Part shown: one piece after another, positions 51,861 to 59,625 of the stretch
Layout of the letters: every line of letters begins with the position of its first letter
Numbering within the stretch: the first letter of the stretch is position 1
Assembly: GCA_030041045.1 (NCBI GenBank)
Contig: JASHOQ010000026.1
Span: 59,180 to 123,179, forward strand
Length of the DNA: 64,000 bases
DNA from: Acidobacteriaceae bacterium
GTDB lineage: Bacteria; Acidobacteriota; Terriglobia; Terriglobales; Acidobacteriaceae
Reading direction: 5' to 3'
Notes under the pieces: generated by a model
Databases searched by the model: none
What the model saw: the letters and a program-made list of their open reading frames with translations, nothing else
What the model was told of the DNA's origin: nothing
Made by a program: the position numbers and the translations under genes

Positions 51861-53171
51861 AAACAGCTTCCCGCCCTTCAACACCATCCGTTCCCCGCGC
51901 CAGATCACTGTGTTCCCAGCGAAACCCGCTGCCCACAACCCCATCGCCACCAAATCGCGCACCGGCAGCAGCCACAGATAAGGAAGCGTCTCGCGGTCGC
52001 CCAGCACCTCCGATCCAACCACCATCGCCAGTCCAAGACGTAGAAAAAAACTCAGCGCCAGCAGCCACAGGCTCACCGGGCTGGCGCCGCTGGCCAGCAC
52101 ATTGGCCAGCGCCCACCCGCAGCCGTGCGTCACCACCAGGCCGGCATAGCCCAAGGGCCGCGCATCGCGCACCGTGCGCAGCCAGCGCAGCTGATGATCG
52201 ACGAAGCCGCGCCACGCGTAGGCCGGCACGCTGGTCTCCACTACCTCTGCGCACAACTCCACGCGGTAGCCGGCCCTGGCCACGCGCGCGCCCAGTTCGT
52301 AATCGTCGGCCAGATAATCCACTAGCGCACTCAACCCTCCCGCCCGCGCCAGCGCCTCGCGCCGCACCGCCAGTGTCGATCCCAGACCGTAGCGCAATCC
52401 GCCCTCGACCATCTTTGAAAGCAGCACGCCGGCCTGAAAATCCGTGGCAATCCCCAGCGCTTCCATGTGCGAGCCAAGCGTTTCATGCGCCCGCCCGCGA
52501 TAAAGCGCCGTCACCAGACCCACCTCATGGACCGCGTCGCCGTTTTGAAAAGGCACGGCTTCAGCCGTGCCGCCGATCGCATCCTTAAAATCCGAAGGGG
52601 CTTCAGCCCCTGGGGGAGCGTCTGCCCCAAACCCCGCCATCACCCGCTCAAGATACTTCGGCCCTACCGTGATGTCCGAGTCATTGATGAGCAGAAACTC
52701 GAAGCGCGCATGCGGCTCCAGCTGCACCAGCGTGCTTACCTTGCCGCTCGCGCCCAGCCGCCTCGGGCACTCGATGAGCCGGATCGTCCGCTCGGGAAAC
52801 TCGCGCTGCAACTCGACCACGGCCGCAGCCGCCGGATCGTCGCGCGCGCCCACCCCGAACAGCAGCTCGAATTCGCCCGCATAACTCTGCCGGCAATGGC
52901 TGCGGAACGCATCCATCATGCCGGGGTCGAGCCCCTTGAGCGATTTCAGCACGCTCACGCCCGGCGCCGGCCCACGCGCGTCCTTGGCCGCATCTTCCGC
53001 CGCACTTCCTGCTTCGCGCTCGCTCGCCTGCCGCGCCGCGCGCGCATTCTGCCTGCGCCGCTGGGCTATGTAGACGCGCGCCGCTACCAGGCCCGCGAGA
53101 AAATAGCCCATCCCCGCCACGGCCAGCGCCGTAGTCGCCAACTCCACAGCCAGCGCCATCGCGTGCGGCAT
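51846..53171 (-). CDS. hpnI: Hopanoid-associated glycosyltransferase HpnI-like
   Basis: A 441-residue GT2 membrane glycosyltransferase of the ceramide-glucosyltransferase/HpnI group, which adds N-acetylglucosamine to bacteriohopanetetrol. An N-terminal membrane helix (ATTALAVAGMGYFLAGLVAARVYI) precedes the catalytic domain. The domain has VSVLKSLKGLDP, the metal-binding D164-S-D166, a DDYELG segment and HQLRWLRTVRD (the Q-x-x-R-W motif). C-terminal membrane helices follow. A ~30-residue insertion between VMAGF and VGLVTALYRG is encoded by dispersed palindromes. Its stop codon lies in another repeat. ATG 53171 is chosen; 53159 is possible. No other hopanoid genes are in view. Confidence 0.87.
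   Translation of the reverse strand: MPHAMALAVELATTALAVAGMGYFLAGLVAARVYIAQRRRQNARAARQASEREAGSAAEDAAKDARGPAPGVSVLKSLKGLDPGMMDAFRSHCRQSYAGEFELLFGVGARDDPAAAAVVELQREFPERTIRLIECPRRLGASGKVSTLVQLEPHARFEFLLINDSDITVGPKYLERVMAGFGADAPPGAEAPSDFKDAIGGTAEAVPFQNGDAVHEVGLVTALYRGRAHETLGSHMEALGIATDFQAGVLLSKMVEGGLRYGLGSTLAVRREALARAGGLSALVDYLADDYELGARVARAGYRVELCAEVVETSVPAYAWRGFVDHQLRWLRTVRDARPLGYAGLVVTHGCGWALANVLASGASPVSLWLLALSFFLRLGLAMVVGSEVLGDRETLPYLWLLPVRDLVAMGLWAAGFAGNTVIWRGERMVLKGGKLFKAAS
52552..52611. repeat. Palindromic repeats inserted in frame in hpnI
   Basis: GGCACGGCTTCAGCCGTGCC (52552-52571), 24 bp later AGGGGCTTCAGCCCCT (52596-52611). The flanks (GTTTTGAAAAGG before, TCCGAAGGGGC before the second) match the repeat in mnmE (3005-3072). 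They encode part of a non-conserved loop in the glycosyltransferase. Confidence 0.85.
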
Positions 53172-53254
53172 CACAGCTAGCAGTGTAGATGACGGGGAGG
53201 TCCGCGCTGGGGACCAAGGGACCGGGGGAACAAGGTGCCAAGAAGGCCGGAAAA

Positions 53255-53617
53255 TTAGCCCTTCAGCTTCTTCATTAGCGCTATGAGTAGACGGCTTACA
53301 TCGGCAGATAGCATCTCCACAGCGTCGCGAACCGTCTTGGAACCTAATCCAAGCGCACCTGAAATGACGAGCTGGGTTTGCAGCTCGCAATTCGAGCCGC
53401 GCGCATGACCCAGGAACTGGATGTATTCACCTTTGGTTGATCGACCATAGCCTTCCGCGATGTTACTCGCAATGGAAACCGATGCGCGGCGCATCTGGTT
53501 CACGAGGCCGAATTGCTCCGATGCGGGAAATGAGGCAGTGAGGCGATAGACCTCCGTGCTGAGTTGCACGGCCTTCTGCCAGGCCACGAGATCCTTAAAG
53601 GATGCACCCATTCTCAT
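53255..53617 (-). CDS. Four-helix-bundle protein (23S rRNA intervening-sequence protein family)
   Basis: A 120-residue protein of the four helix bundle/S23 family. The segment FKDLVAWQKAVQLSTEVYRLTASFP and the core QMRRASVSIASNIAEGYGRSTKGEYIQFLGHARGSNCELQTQL are typical. Family members occur both in 23S rRNA intervening sequences and free-standing, as here. The biochemical role is unknown. ATG 53617 or 53611 may be the start. It lies between hpnI and the permease genes and next to a tandem repeat. Confidence 0.9.
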   Translation of the reverse strand: MRMGASFKDLVAWQKAVQLSTEVYRLTASFPASEQFGLVNQMRRASVSIASNIAEGYGRSTKGEYIQFLGHARGSNCELQTQLVISGALGLGSKTVRDAVEMLSADVSRLLIALMKKLKG

Positions 53618-53630
53618 TCCTCGTCAGCCT

Positions 53631-53688
53631 TGTTCCCTCGTTCCCTCGTTCCCTTGTTCCCTTGTTCCCTCGTTCCCTTGTTCCCTGC
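53631..53688. repeat. Octamer tandem repeat GTTCCCTY
   Basis: Seven units of GTTCCCTC or GTTCCCTT in a row, directly between the four-helix-bundle gene and the 3' end of a MacB-like gene, where it ends within 2 bp of the stop codon. Confidence 0.9.
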
Positions 53689-53689
53689 C

Positions 53690-54946
53690 TCACTCGTATC
53701 TCAGCGCCTCAATCGGGTCCAGGTTCGACGCCTTCCACGCCGGATAAATCCCGAACACCAGCCCGATCACGCACGAGACCAGGAAGGCAATCGTCACCCA
53801 CACGGCCGAGAGCGCCGCATGCAGAAACGAAACCGCGAAATGCAGAATCAGCGTGAACAGCGCGCCCGCCAGCACGCCCAGCAATCCGCCCACCATGCAC
53901 AGTGTCACCGCTTCCATGGTGAACTGCAGCAGAATGTCGCTGCGCGTGGCGCCAATAGCCTTGCGCACGCCGATCTCTCGCGTCCGCTCGGTCACGCTCA
54001 CCAGCATGATGTTCATCACCCCCACGCCGCCCACCATCAGCCCCACGCTCGAAACCGCCACCATAAAGAGGAACAGCCCGCCCGTAAGCTGGTTCCACAG
54101 CCGCGTGAGAGAATCCGGGGCGAAGATGGCAAAGTTGTCGTCCTGGTCGTTGCGCAACTTGCGCCGCACGCGCAGCAATTCGCGCACTTCTTCGGTCACC
54201 AGGTCGCGGTTTGAGGGGTCGTCGTACCGCACCACCAGCCAGTAGTCCAGCACCTCCGGATGCAGGTGGCGAAAGGTCTCCAGGGGAAAATACGCTGAAT
54301 TGTCCTGCGTGTTGCGGCCGCTGCCGAAGGGCTGCGGCTGCGGCTTCATCACCCCGATGACGGTCAAGATCGAGCCCTCGCAGTCCACGTCCTTGCCGAT
54401 CGGATCTTCGTTCGGAAAAAGGTCCTGCGCCGCATCGCTGCCCAGCACCACCACCTTGGCGCTGCGCGCCTCTTCGGCGTCCGTAAACAGCCGCCCCTCC
54501 TGGACCTCGATGTCCGCGGTCTTCGTCACTTCACTGGTGGTGCCGTTCAGAATCGTGTTTTCGATCTTGTGTGTGCCCGCCTTCAGGCTCACGCTGCCCA
54601 GCCCGGTCTGAAAATTCTGCTTCGTCAGTTCGGGATCGACCGCCACTACGTGCGGCAGCGAGCGCATGGCGATGGCATCGTCGTATGTGAGTTTCTTGCG
54701 GTTCAGCTCCTCCGTGGTCGGCCGCTTGCCGAATGGCTCGAACTGAAAAATCCAAAGATCGTTCGTGCCCAGCGTGCTCACAAAGTTCGAAATATTTGAG
54801 TCCAGCCCGTTGATGGCGGAAGAAATCAGAATCACCGTGGAGATGCCGATGGTGATGCCCAGAATCGTCAGCCCGGAACGCAGCTTGTTCTTGCGCAGCG
54901 TGTCCAGCGCCAGCTTCACCGCTTCTTTAGCATGCGTCAGCTTCAT
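53690..54946 (-). CDS. MacB-type ABC transporter permease, second of two
   Basis: A 418-residue FtsX/MacB-family permease. The N-terminal helix (LRSGLTILGITIGISTVILISSAI) is followed by a periplasmic MacB_PCD domain, with LFTDAEEARSAKVVVLGSDAAQDLFP and IGKDVDCEGSILTVIGVM. Three C-terminal helices contain the family signature GVGVMNIMLVSVTERTREIGVRKAIGA. The end is YPAWKASNLDPIEALRYE. The upstream paralogue stops 5 bp before this ATG. Both probably use an unlinked MacB-like ATPase. Transported substrate unknown. Confidence 0.93.
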   Translation of the reverse strand: MKLTHAKEAVKLALDTLRKNKLRSGLTILGITIGISTVILISSAINGLDSNISNFVSTLGTNDLWIFQFEPFGKRPTTEELNRKKLTYDDAIAMRSLPHVVAVDPELTKQNFQTGLGSVSLKAGTHKIENTILNGTTSEVTKTADIEVQEGRLFTDAEEARSAKVVVLGSDAAQDLFPNEDPIGKDVDCEGSILTVIGVMKPQPQPFGSGRNTQDNSAYFPLETFRHLHPEVLDYWLVVRYDDPSNRDLVTEEVRELLRVRRKLRNDQDDNFAIFAPDSLTRLWNQLTGGLFLFMVAVSSVGLMVGGVGVMNIMLVSVTERTREIGVRKAIGATRSDILLQFTMEAVTLCMVGGLLGVLAGALFTLILHFAVSFLHAALSAVWVTIAFLVSCVIGLVFGIYPAWKASNLDPIEALRYE

Positions 54947-54951
54947 CGCTT

Positions 54952-56187
54952 CTACATCTCTGCCCGCAGCGCCGCAATGGGATCGAGGTTCGACGCCTTG
55001 TGCGCCGGATAAATCCCGAAGAACAGCCCCACCGCCGCCGCCACCACCAACGACACCAGCACCGACCACAGCTTCACCACTGACGGGAAGGCGATGGTCA
55101 GCGTGATCAGCTTGGCCGCGGAAATGCCCAGCACCACGCCGATCACCCCGCCCACCAGCGCCACCGTCGCCGACTCGATGATAAATTGCAGCAGAATATC
55201 CCGCCGCCGCGCCCCCAGCGCCTTGCGCACCCCGATCTCGCGCGTCCGCTCCGTCACGCTCACCAGCATGATGTTCATGATCACAATGCCGCCGATCACC
55301 AGGGAAATCGCGGCAATCGACGCCACTACCGCGCCAAAGCTGTTCAGAATCTTGCCCAGCAGGTCCTTGAACGTCGAGCTCGAATCGATGTTGAACGTGT
55401 CCGCCTCGCCCGGCTTCAGGTGCCGCTGGATGCGCATGACGGTCCGCAGCTCGTCTTCCACCGAATCCATCACCTCGCCGCCTCCGCCCGTATCCACGTA
55501 AATCTGCAGGCTGGCATTCTCGTCGTAGGCGCCGTACTGGTGCAGAAACGCGGTCAGCGGAATCGCCACCCAGTTGTCCATGCTGTTGCCGAACATCTTG
55601 CCCTGCGCCTCGCCCACACCGATCACCGTGTACGCCTCGCCGTCCACGCGAATCTCCTTGCCCAGCGGATCGCCTGCGCCCAGCATGTTGTTCACAATGT
55701 CGGCGCCCACCAGGGCCACGTGCGCCGAGTGCTCGTCCTCCGCTTCGGTAAACGAGCGCCCCAGCACAATGTTCTGGTTGGAGATCGGCGGCATCGTCCA
55801 CGTCCATCCGCGAATCGTCGTGTCCGTCGTCGATTGCGTTCCGTACACCACCTTGCCCGTCGCCGTCCGCTGCGCTCCCACGGAAACGCACGCCCGGCAT
55901 CCCCGCTCAATCGCCTTGTAATCGTCCAGCGTGATGTTTTTCCGTTTCTGGAACTCGAGATACTCCTCGATGGTCATGAACGTCTGCGGCATCTTGCTGA
56001 TGGTCACCACCGCCGCGCCATAGGAGTTGATCTTTGTCGTGACAAACTGCTTGGCGCCGTTGGTCAGCGTCACCACCGTGATCACCGACGCAATGGCGAT
56101 CACCACCCCCAGCAGTGTGAGGATGCTGCGCATCTTGTTTGCCCACAGCGCATCCAGCGCGAGTTTGACCGCCTCACCGAATTGCAT
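54952..56187 (-). CDS. MacB-type ABC transporter permease, first of two
   Basis: A 411-residue paralogue of the next gene, with the same layout: N-terminal helix (MRSILTLLGVVIAIASVITVVTL), a MacB_PCD periplasmic domain (SFTEAEDEHSAHVALVGADIVNNML and GKEIRVDGEAYTVIGVG), then MNIMLVSVTERTREIGVRKALGA and YPAHKASNLDPIAALRAEM. It is the first gene of a two-permease operon lacking an ATP-binding gene, an arrangement seen repeatedly in acidobacteria. Start ATG 56187 (MQFGEAVKLALDAL). Confidence 0.93.
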   Translation of the reverse strand: MQFGEAVKLALDALWANKMRSILTLLGVVIAIASVITVVTLTNGAKQFVTTKINSYGAAVVTISKMPQTFMTIEEYLEFQKRKNITLDDYKAIERGCRACVSVGAQRTATGKVVYGTQSTTDTTIRGWTWTMPPISNQNIVLGRSFTEAEDEHSAHVALVGADIVNNMLGAGDPLGKEIRVDGEAYTVIGVGEAQGKMFGNSMDNWVAIPLTAFLHQYGAYDENASLQIYVDTGGGGEVMDSVEDELRTVMRIQRHLKPGEADTFNIDSSSTFKDLLGKILNSFGAVVASIAAISLVIGGIVIMNIMLVSVTERTREIGVRKALGARRRDILLQFIIESATVALVGGVIGVVLGISAAKLITLTIAFPSVVKLWSVLVSLVVAAAVGLFFGIYPAHKASNLDPIAALRAEM

Positions 56188-56235
56188 GGCTCGTCCCTTT
56201 CAGAATACGCGCAGCCGCGCCTCCCCGTTCCCGCT

Positions 56236-56267
56236 GGGTGCCCCGTCCAAGCTCTGCTTGGGCGGGG
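56236..56267. repeat. GGGTGCCCCGTCC repeat, copy 2 of an identical 32-mer
   Basis: Identical over 32 bp to 51668-51699. It sits between the dut gene and the first permease gene. Confidence 0.85.
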
Positions 56268-56282
56268 GAGCAAGGGGAACTC

Positions 56283-56384
56283 CGCGAACGTCCGCGCAAC
56301 CGGGGTCCCCAGCGACAGGTCTTCGTCGCTGGGGTGGGAAGCGGACGCTAACTCGCTGACTTGCTGACTCGCTAACTCGCTACC
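56283..56384. repeat. Composite repeat: GTCCGC/GCGGAC, nested GGGGTCCCC unit, GCTRACTC octamers
   Basis: GCGAACGTCCGC, then CCGGGGTCCCC..AGCGACAGGTCTTCG..GCTGGGGTGGG (56300-56338), then GCGGACGC and four GCTAACTC or GCTGACTT octamers (56347-56384). The dut stop codon TAG lies in the last unit. The GCGACAGGTCTTCGTCGC core recurs inside the RNase P RNA gene. Confidence 0.85.
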
Positions 56385-56814
56385 TCCCCGTACTCCCAAA
56401 CCCCTCCGCGGCCCGCGCCGAATCTTCCAGACTCTCCACTTCTTCAACAGGGCCCGTGAGCACGGGAACGGGCACCATCTGGGCAATCTTCTCGCCCGAG
56501 GCGATCTCCACCAGCGCGTCGCCCAGGTTCGTCATCAACACCAGAATCTCGCCCCGGTAGCCGGCATCGATCACCCCGCCCGTGGTCGCCAGGCCCCGTG
56601 CCGCCATCGACGACCGGTCCCGCACCAGCAGCCCCAGCCCCGCGCCCGTCCGCGGATCGCGCGCCTCCACCGCAATCCCCGTCCGCACCTTCACCGTCTC
56701 CCGCGCGCCCAGCCGCACGCCTTCGAGCGCAAACAGGTCGTACCCCAAATCCTCGCCGGGATGCGCCACCACCGGCAGGCGCGCACCCGCCTCCAATCTC
56801 TTCACCCGCAGCAT
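56380..56814 (-). CDS. dut: dUTP diphosphatase
   Basis: The 144-residue trimeric dUTPase hydrolyses dUTP to dUMP and pyrophosphate, keeping uracil out of DNA. All five motifs are present: 1 EDLGYDLFA, 2 RDRSSMAARGL (around 66-75), 3 GVIDAGYRGEI (80-90), 4 GEKIAQMV (107-114) and the C-terminal motif 5 RAAEGFGSTGR (134-144). The stop codon is supplied by the octamer repeat. Upstream are three hairpin repeats (56880-56963) and then the RNase P RNA gene. Confidence 0.96.
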   Translation of the reverse strand: MLRVKRLEAGARLPVVAHPGEDLGYDLFALEGVRLGARETVKVRTGIAVEARDPRTGAGLGLLVRDRSSMAARGLATTGGVIDAGYRGEILVLMTNLGDALVEIASGEKIAQMVPVPVLTGPVEEVESLEDSARAAEGFGSTGR

Positions 56815-56879
56815 GGATCGATGGTAGCGGAGTCAGCGGCGTTAGCGGGGCCAACAGAAAAGTCCTCAAGGCGAGTGTT

Positions 56880-57087
56880 GCCCGCGAAGCGGGCTAAAGA
56901 TGGTAGCCCCAGGCGTGAGCCTGGGGAAAGGGTACAAACCAGCGAACAGCCCCCGAAGGGGGCGAAAGAACAAATCGCCCGCCCCGCATGCGAACCCCCG
57001 AAATCAGCCGCGAACCCGCCAACTCGCCAACCCGTGAACGTCCGCCGCAGGCGGACGCTAACTTGCTAACTCGCTGGCTCGCTAAAA
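56880..57087. repeat. Hairpin and octamer repeats between dut and the RNase P RNA gene
   Basis: Three hairpins stand in a row: GCCCGC-GAA-GCGGGC (56880-56894), CCCCAGGC-GTGA-GCCTGGGG (56907-56926) and GCCCCC-GAA-GGGGGC (56949-56963). They are followed by AACTCGCC units, a GTCCGCC/GGCGGAC pair and GCTAACTT/GCTAACTC octamers (57009-57087). No gene was seen in this 316 bp gap. Confidence 0.7.
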
Positions 57088-57091
57088 TGGC

Positions 57092-57125
57092 CGGCCCCGG
57101 CCGGGCATTCACCCAACCGGGGCCG
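57092..57125 (-). terminator. Terminator of the RNase P RNA gene
   Basis: CGGCCCCGG (57092-57100) pairs with CCGGGGCCG (57117-57125). On the minus strand the hairpin is followed shortly by ATTTTAGC and it lies 6 bp past the RNA 3' end. Confidence 0.6.
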
Positions 57126-57248
57126 TCGTCATCAGCAAGAGAACCCGTAAGCCGAATTCTGTTCTACGCGGTCATTCCTCTAGGCGAAGCGTTACCGCTT
57201 GCGCTCAGCAGCGACCTACCCGGAGGTTTCGGCACTTGCACGATTACC

Positions 57249-57279
57249 CCAGCGACGAAGACCTGTCGCCGGGGGACAC
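57249..57279. repeat. GCGACAGGTCTTCGTCGC unit inside rnpB (P15-P17 region)
   Basis: On the minus strand the RNA contains CCCCCGGCGACAGG then TCTTCGTCGCTGGGG. The 18 bp GCGACAGGTCTTCGTCGC is shared with the intergenic repeat at 56312-56329. It lies between the conserved CAAATAGGG and the downstream CCTCCGGGTAGG. Confidence 0.75.
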
Positions 57280-57498
57280 GTTCGAACCGCCTTGCCACGC
57301 CGGGCCGGCATGGCGCGCGCGCCTGGCTCTTGGCCCGCGCATCCCTCCCTATTTGGTCTTGCTCCGTGTGGGGTTTACCCTGCCGCCGCCATTACTGCCG
57401 GCGCGGTGCGCTCTTACCGCACCTTTTCACCCTTGCCGGGACTGGCCGTCAGGCATGAGCCCTTCGGGCCGGAGGTCTGCACCCAATCATGGAACCTT

Positions 57499-57536
57499 GG
57501 GTGCCCCGGGTCCCTCGCATTTGGGGACCCGTGAAA
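57499..57536. repeat. GGGTGCCCC-type palindromic repeat inside rnpB (P12), copy 3
   Basis: GGGTGCCCCGGGTCCC, a short loop, GGGGACCCG and TGAAA. It differs by one base in 33 from copy 2 (51749 onward). It lies in the expanded P12 helix of the RNase P RNA. Confidence 0.85.
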
Positions 57537-57702
57537 AACCTTCCCCGGCGGTATGTTTTCTGTGGCACTTGCCGTCCACGGGCCTTGAAGCCCGCGTCCC
57601 GGACGTTATCCGGCACACTGCCCTGCGGAGTTCGGACTTTCCTCTCCCGGCAAGCTCGCTCGCGCAAGCCCCGGCAGCGACCGCCCGGCCCTCCTGCCAG
57701 CC

Positions 57703-58590
57703 TTCAGTCTACCGCGAAATCCGGGACAGCTGGTCAAGTTGCCAGCCCTCTGCATGCGCCAGGGCTGTCGCCTCCCGGAGGGAGGCCCGAGAATAGCCCA
57801 GGACAAAGTCCTGGGACGCGCCAGCGACAAGTCCTACCGTCCTGTAGGGACGGCCGAGCCCGCTCCGGCTTTGCACAGGATTATGCTTCCCTGGGGCACA
57901 ATGAGTGCAAGGGATTTCTGGTCTCTTAGCCCGGGAATCTGATCTGTCCAAATATCGGCCATATTCCCGGCCCGTAAAGGAGGGGGCCCCCCCACCCCCC
58001 CATCACCTGCACTGTTTGCAGTGCAAAGATGTCGTCAACCCACACAAAATAAATGACCTATTGAAGTGGTGGACGAACCCTCCGCCCTGCAAAACCCGTA
58101 GATTCCTGTAGAAAACCTGCAAAACCCGAAAACAAGTCGCTGGCGCGCAGCTCGGTCCCCGGCTGCCTACTGTCCACCGTCCACTGATCACTGTCCACTG
58201 TTCCCTGGCTTACGCCGGCATGGGCTCGGGCAGCGGCGGCTGCGTCTCCGGGCCCGGCGCAGGGTTCGGCCAGCGCGGCGAGACCGGTGGCACCGGCGGC
58301 GTCACCACCGGAGGGCGCTGATTCTCGAACGCACCGGCGCGAGAATTCACCCGGCATCGCATCCGGTTTGAGATGCGCCGTTGCCTCACGGAGACGTCCG
58401 AACGCAAACAGCTTTGCCCGCGGCCCCCTTTTTTCATCGTCAACGTCCAACAGGCACCGGGGACGAAGCTCTAAGAAACTCGCCGCCAGGGCGCCAGGTA
58501 TTCGCCGCGAGTCGTTCTCGCCGGGTACAATGGAACTCTGCGCAAAGAAGCACGACAATACCCATTCTTGAAGGTTTGGAGCAGGTGCAG
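57703..58590. other. Intergenic region with repeats and a possible rnpB promoter
   Basis: Nearly 890 bp without a convincing gene. On the minus strand TTGCAC (57905-57910) and CATAAT (57880-57885), 19 bp apart, could be the rnpB promoter; if so the primary transcript has a ~170 nt leader. A CCCAGGACA..GTCCTGGG repeat lies at 57790-57830, related to 36791-36890. TGCACTG-TTTG-CAGTGCA (58008-58025) is a small hairpin. CCTGCAAAACCCG is directly repeated at 58086-58098 and 58116-58128. Heptamer ACTGTCC-type units run at 58168-58205. Confidence 0.45.
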
Positions 58591-59601
58591 GTGAACAGAA
58601 ACCGCCGCTGTGTGCGGCTTGACTGGCTTTGGGCCGCAGCCATGGCGTGGGCAGGCGTACTTCTGCCCGCTTCAGCGCTGGCGCAAAACACGGCCACAGA
58701 AACCACGCTGAACGTGAGCACGTCCGGCCGCCCGGGCCATACGCTCGCCTCGGTTGCCGTCACCGTGACGGACGAATACGGCCTGCCCGCCACCGGCGCC
58801 GTCAACATTCTGGAGGGCGACCGCATCCTCGCCTCCGCAGCCCTTTCGAACGGCGGCCAGGCTATGGCTGCCTTTTCTCTGCCCGGCGGCGAGCACGCAC
58901 TGACCGCCGTGTATCCCGGCGATGCCACCCATCTCGGTTCCAGTTCGCCGGTGGTTGAGGCAGAGGCCTCAGCAAGCACCACTCCCGGTTTCCAAGTATC
59001 CCTTGCCCCAGTCTCGCCGTCCTCTTTTCCCATGGTTCTCACCCCGGGCCAGTCGGGAACGGCTGAGGTGACAGTGACGCCGGTCAACAATGCTGCCCTC
59101 ACTTCGCCCATGTTTGTCACTCTTTCCTGCTCGGGACTTCCCAACCAGTCCTCCTGTACGTTTACTCCCGAGAGCATTGAGATCCTCTCGGACACGCCCA
59201 CTTCCTGCGCCAGCGGCTCGCCTGCCTCCAGCTGCCCGCCCATCAGCTCCATGCTTCTGCAAACTCAAGCCGGGAGCACGCTCGGCCCGAGAACCTCCAT
59301 CGCCCGAGGCAACGGCCTCACCTGGGCGATTCTGCTTCCCGGCGTCCTCGGCTTCGGCGGATTTGCCTGGCGCACGCGTCGCCGCCGCTGGCTCAGCCGA
59401 ATTTCGCTGCTCCTGATGCTGGCGCTCATTACCACCCTCGGCACCGCAGGCTGCAGCCCGCTCTACCGCTACTACCAGCACGGACCGGGCACCACGCCCG
59501 CCACGCCGGCCGGCACTTACCAAATCACCGTTACTGCGCAATCGAGCAACGGCGTTACCGCCATTTCCAATTCCACCACCATGGTGCTCACGGTCCAGTA
59601 G
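58591..59601 (+). CDS. Exported Ig-like domain protein with C-terminal membrane segments
   Basis: A 336-residue envelope protein. It has a signal peptide (LWAAAMAWAGVLLPASALAQ). One Ig-like domain of the Big type follows (TTLNVSTSGRPGHTLASVAVTVTDEYGLPATGAVNILEGDR .. ALTAVYPGDATHLGSSSPVVEA), then a second beta-domain (LTPGQSGTAEVTVTPVNNAALTSPMFVTLSCSGLP). Two hydrophobic segments follow (WAILLPGVLGFGGFAW; ISLLLMLALITTLG), separated by RTRRRR, and then a short tail with a Cys (GTAGCSPLYRYYQHGPG). Such proteins are frequent in acidobacteria and may mediate adhesion. GTG 58591 has GGAG upstream; the longer open frame has no better start. It lies 24 bp before the pabBC gene. Confidence 0.75.
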   Translation: MNRNRRCVRLDWLWAAAMAWAGVLLPASALAQNTATETTLNVSTSGRPGHTLASVAVTVTDEYGLPATGAVNILEGDRILASAALSNGGQAMAAFSLPGGEHALTAVYPGDATHLGSSSPVVEAEASASTTPGFQVSLAPVSPSSFPMVLTPGQSGTAEVTVTPVNNAALTSPMFVTLSCSGLPNQSSCTFTPESIEILSDTPTSCASGSPASSCPPISSMLLQTQAGSTLGPRTSIARGNGLTWAILLPGVLGFGGFAWRTRRRRWLSRISLLLMLALITTLGTAGCSPLYRYYQHGPGTTPATPAGTYQITVTAQSSNGVTAISNSTTMVLTVQ

Positions 59602-59625
59602 AAAAACAGATCGGCACGAGCCCCT

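Larger units (their letters stand above)
57131..57702 (-). ncRNA. rnpB: RNase P RNA (type A, enlarged)
   Basis: The catalytic RNA that removes 5' leaders from pre-tRNAs. On the minus strand the conserved elements appear in order: GGCGGTCGC (P2), GAGAGGAAAGTCCG, GGGCAGTGTGCC, CCACAGAAAACATACCGCC, AAGGGTGAAAAGGTGCGGTA (ending in AGAGCGCACCG), GTAAACCCCACACGGAGCAA, CCAAATAGGGAGG, then CCTAGAGGAATGACCGC and CAGAATTCGGCTTAC. A P1 helix pairs GGCAGGAGGGCC at the 5' end with GGTTCTCTTGCT at the 3' end, with G-U pairs. The length is about 570 nt, well above the usual 350-420. Two loops are expanded by dispersed repeats: the P12 region (57436-57549) and the P15-P17 region (about 57232-57345). Confidence 0.93.

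Noticed and set aside
57970..58025. G/C runs (GGGGGCCCCCCC) as a terminator
   Set aside because: No T-tract and no gene ends nearby; probably low-complexity intergenic DNA.
58210..58443. A 77-codon minus-strand frame ending in a Pro-rich tail
   Set aside because: The Pro-rich end is suggestive, but there is no clear start or domain; it may be a real small gene, but not supportable.
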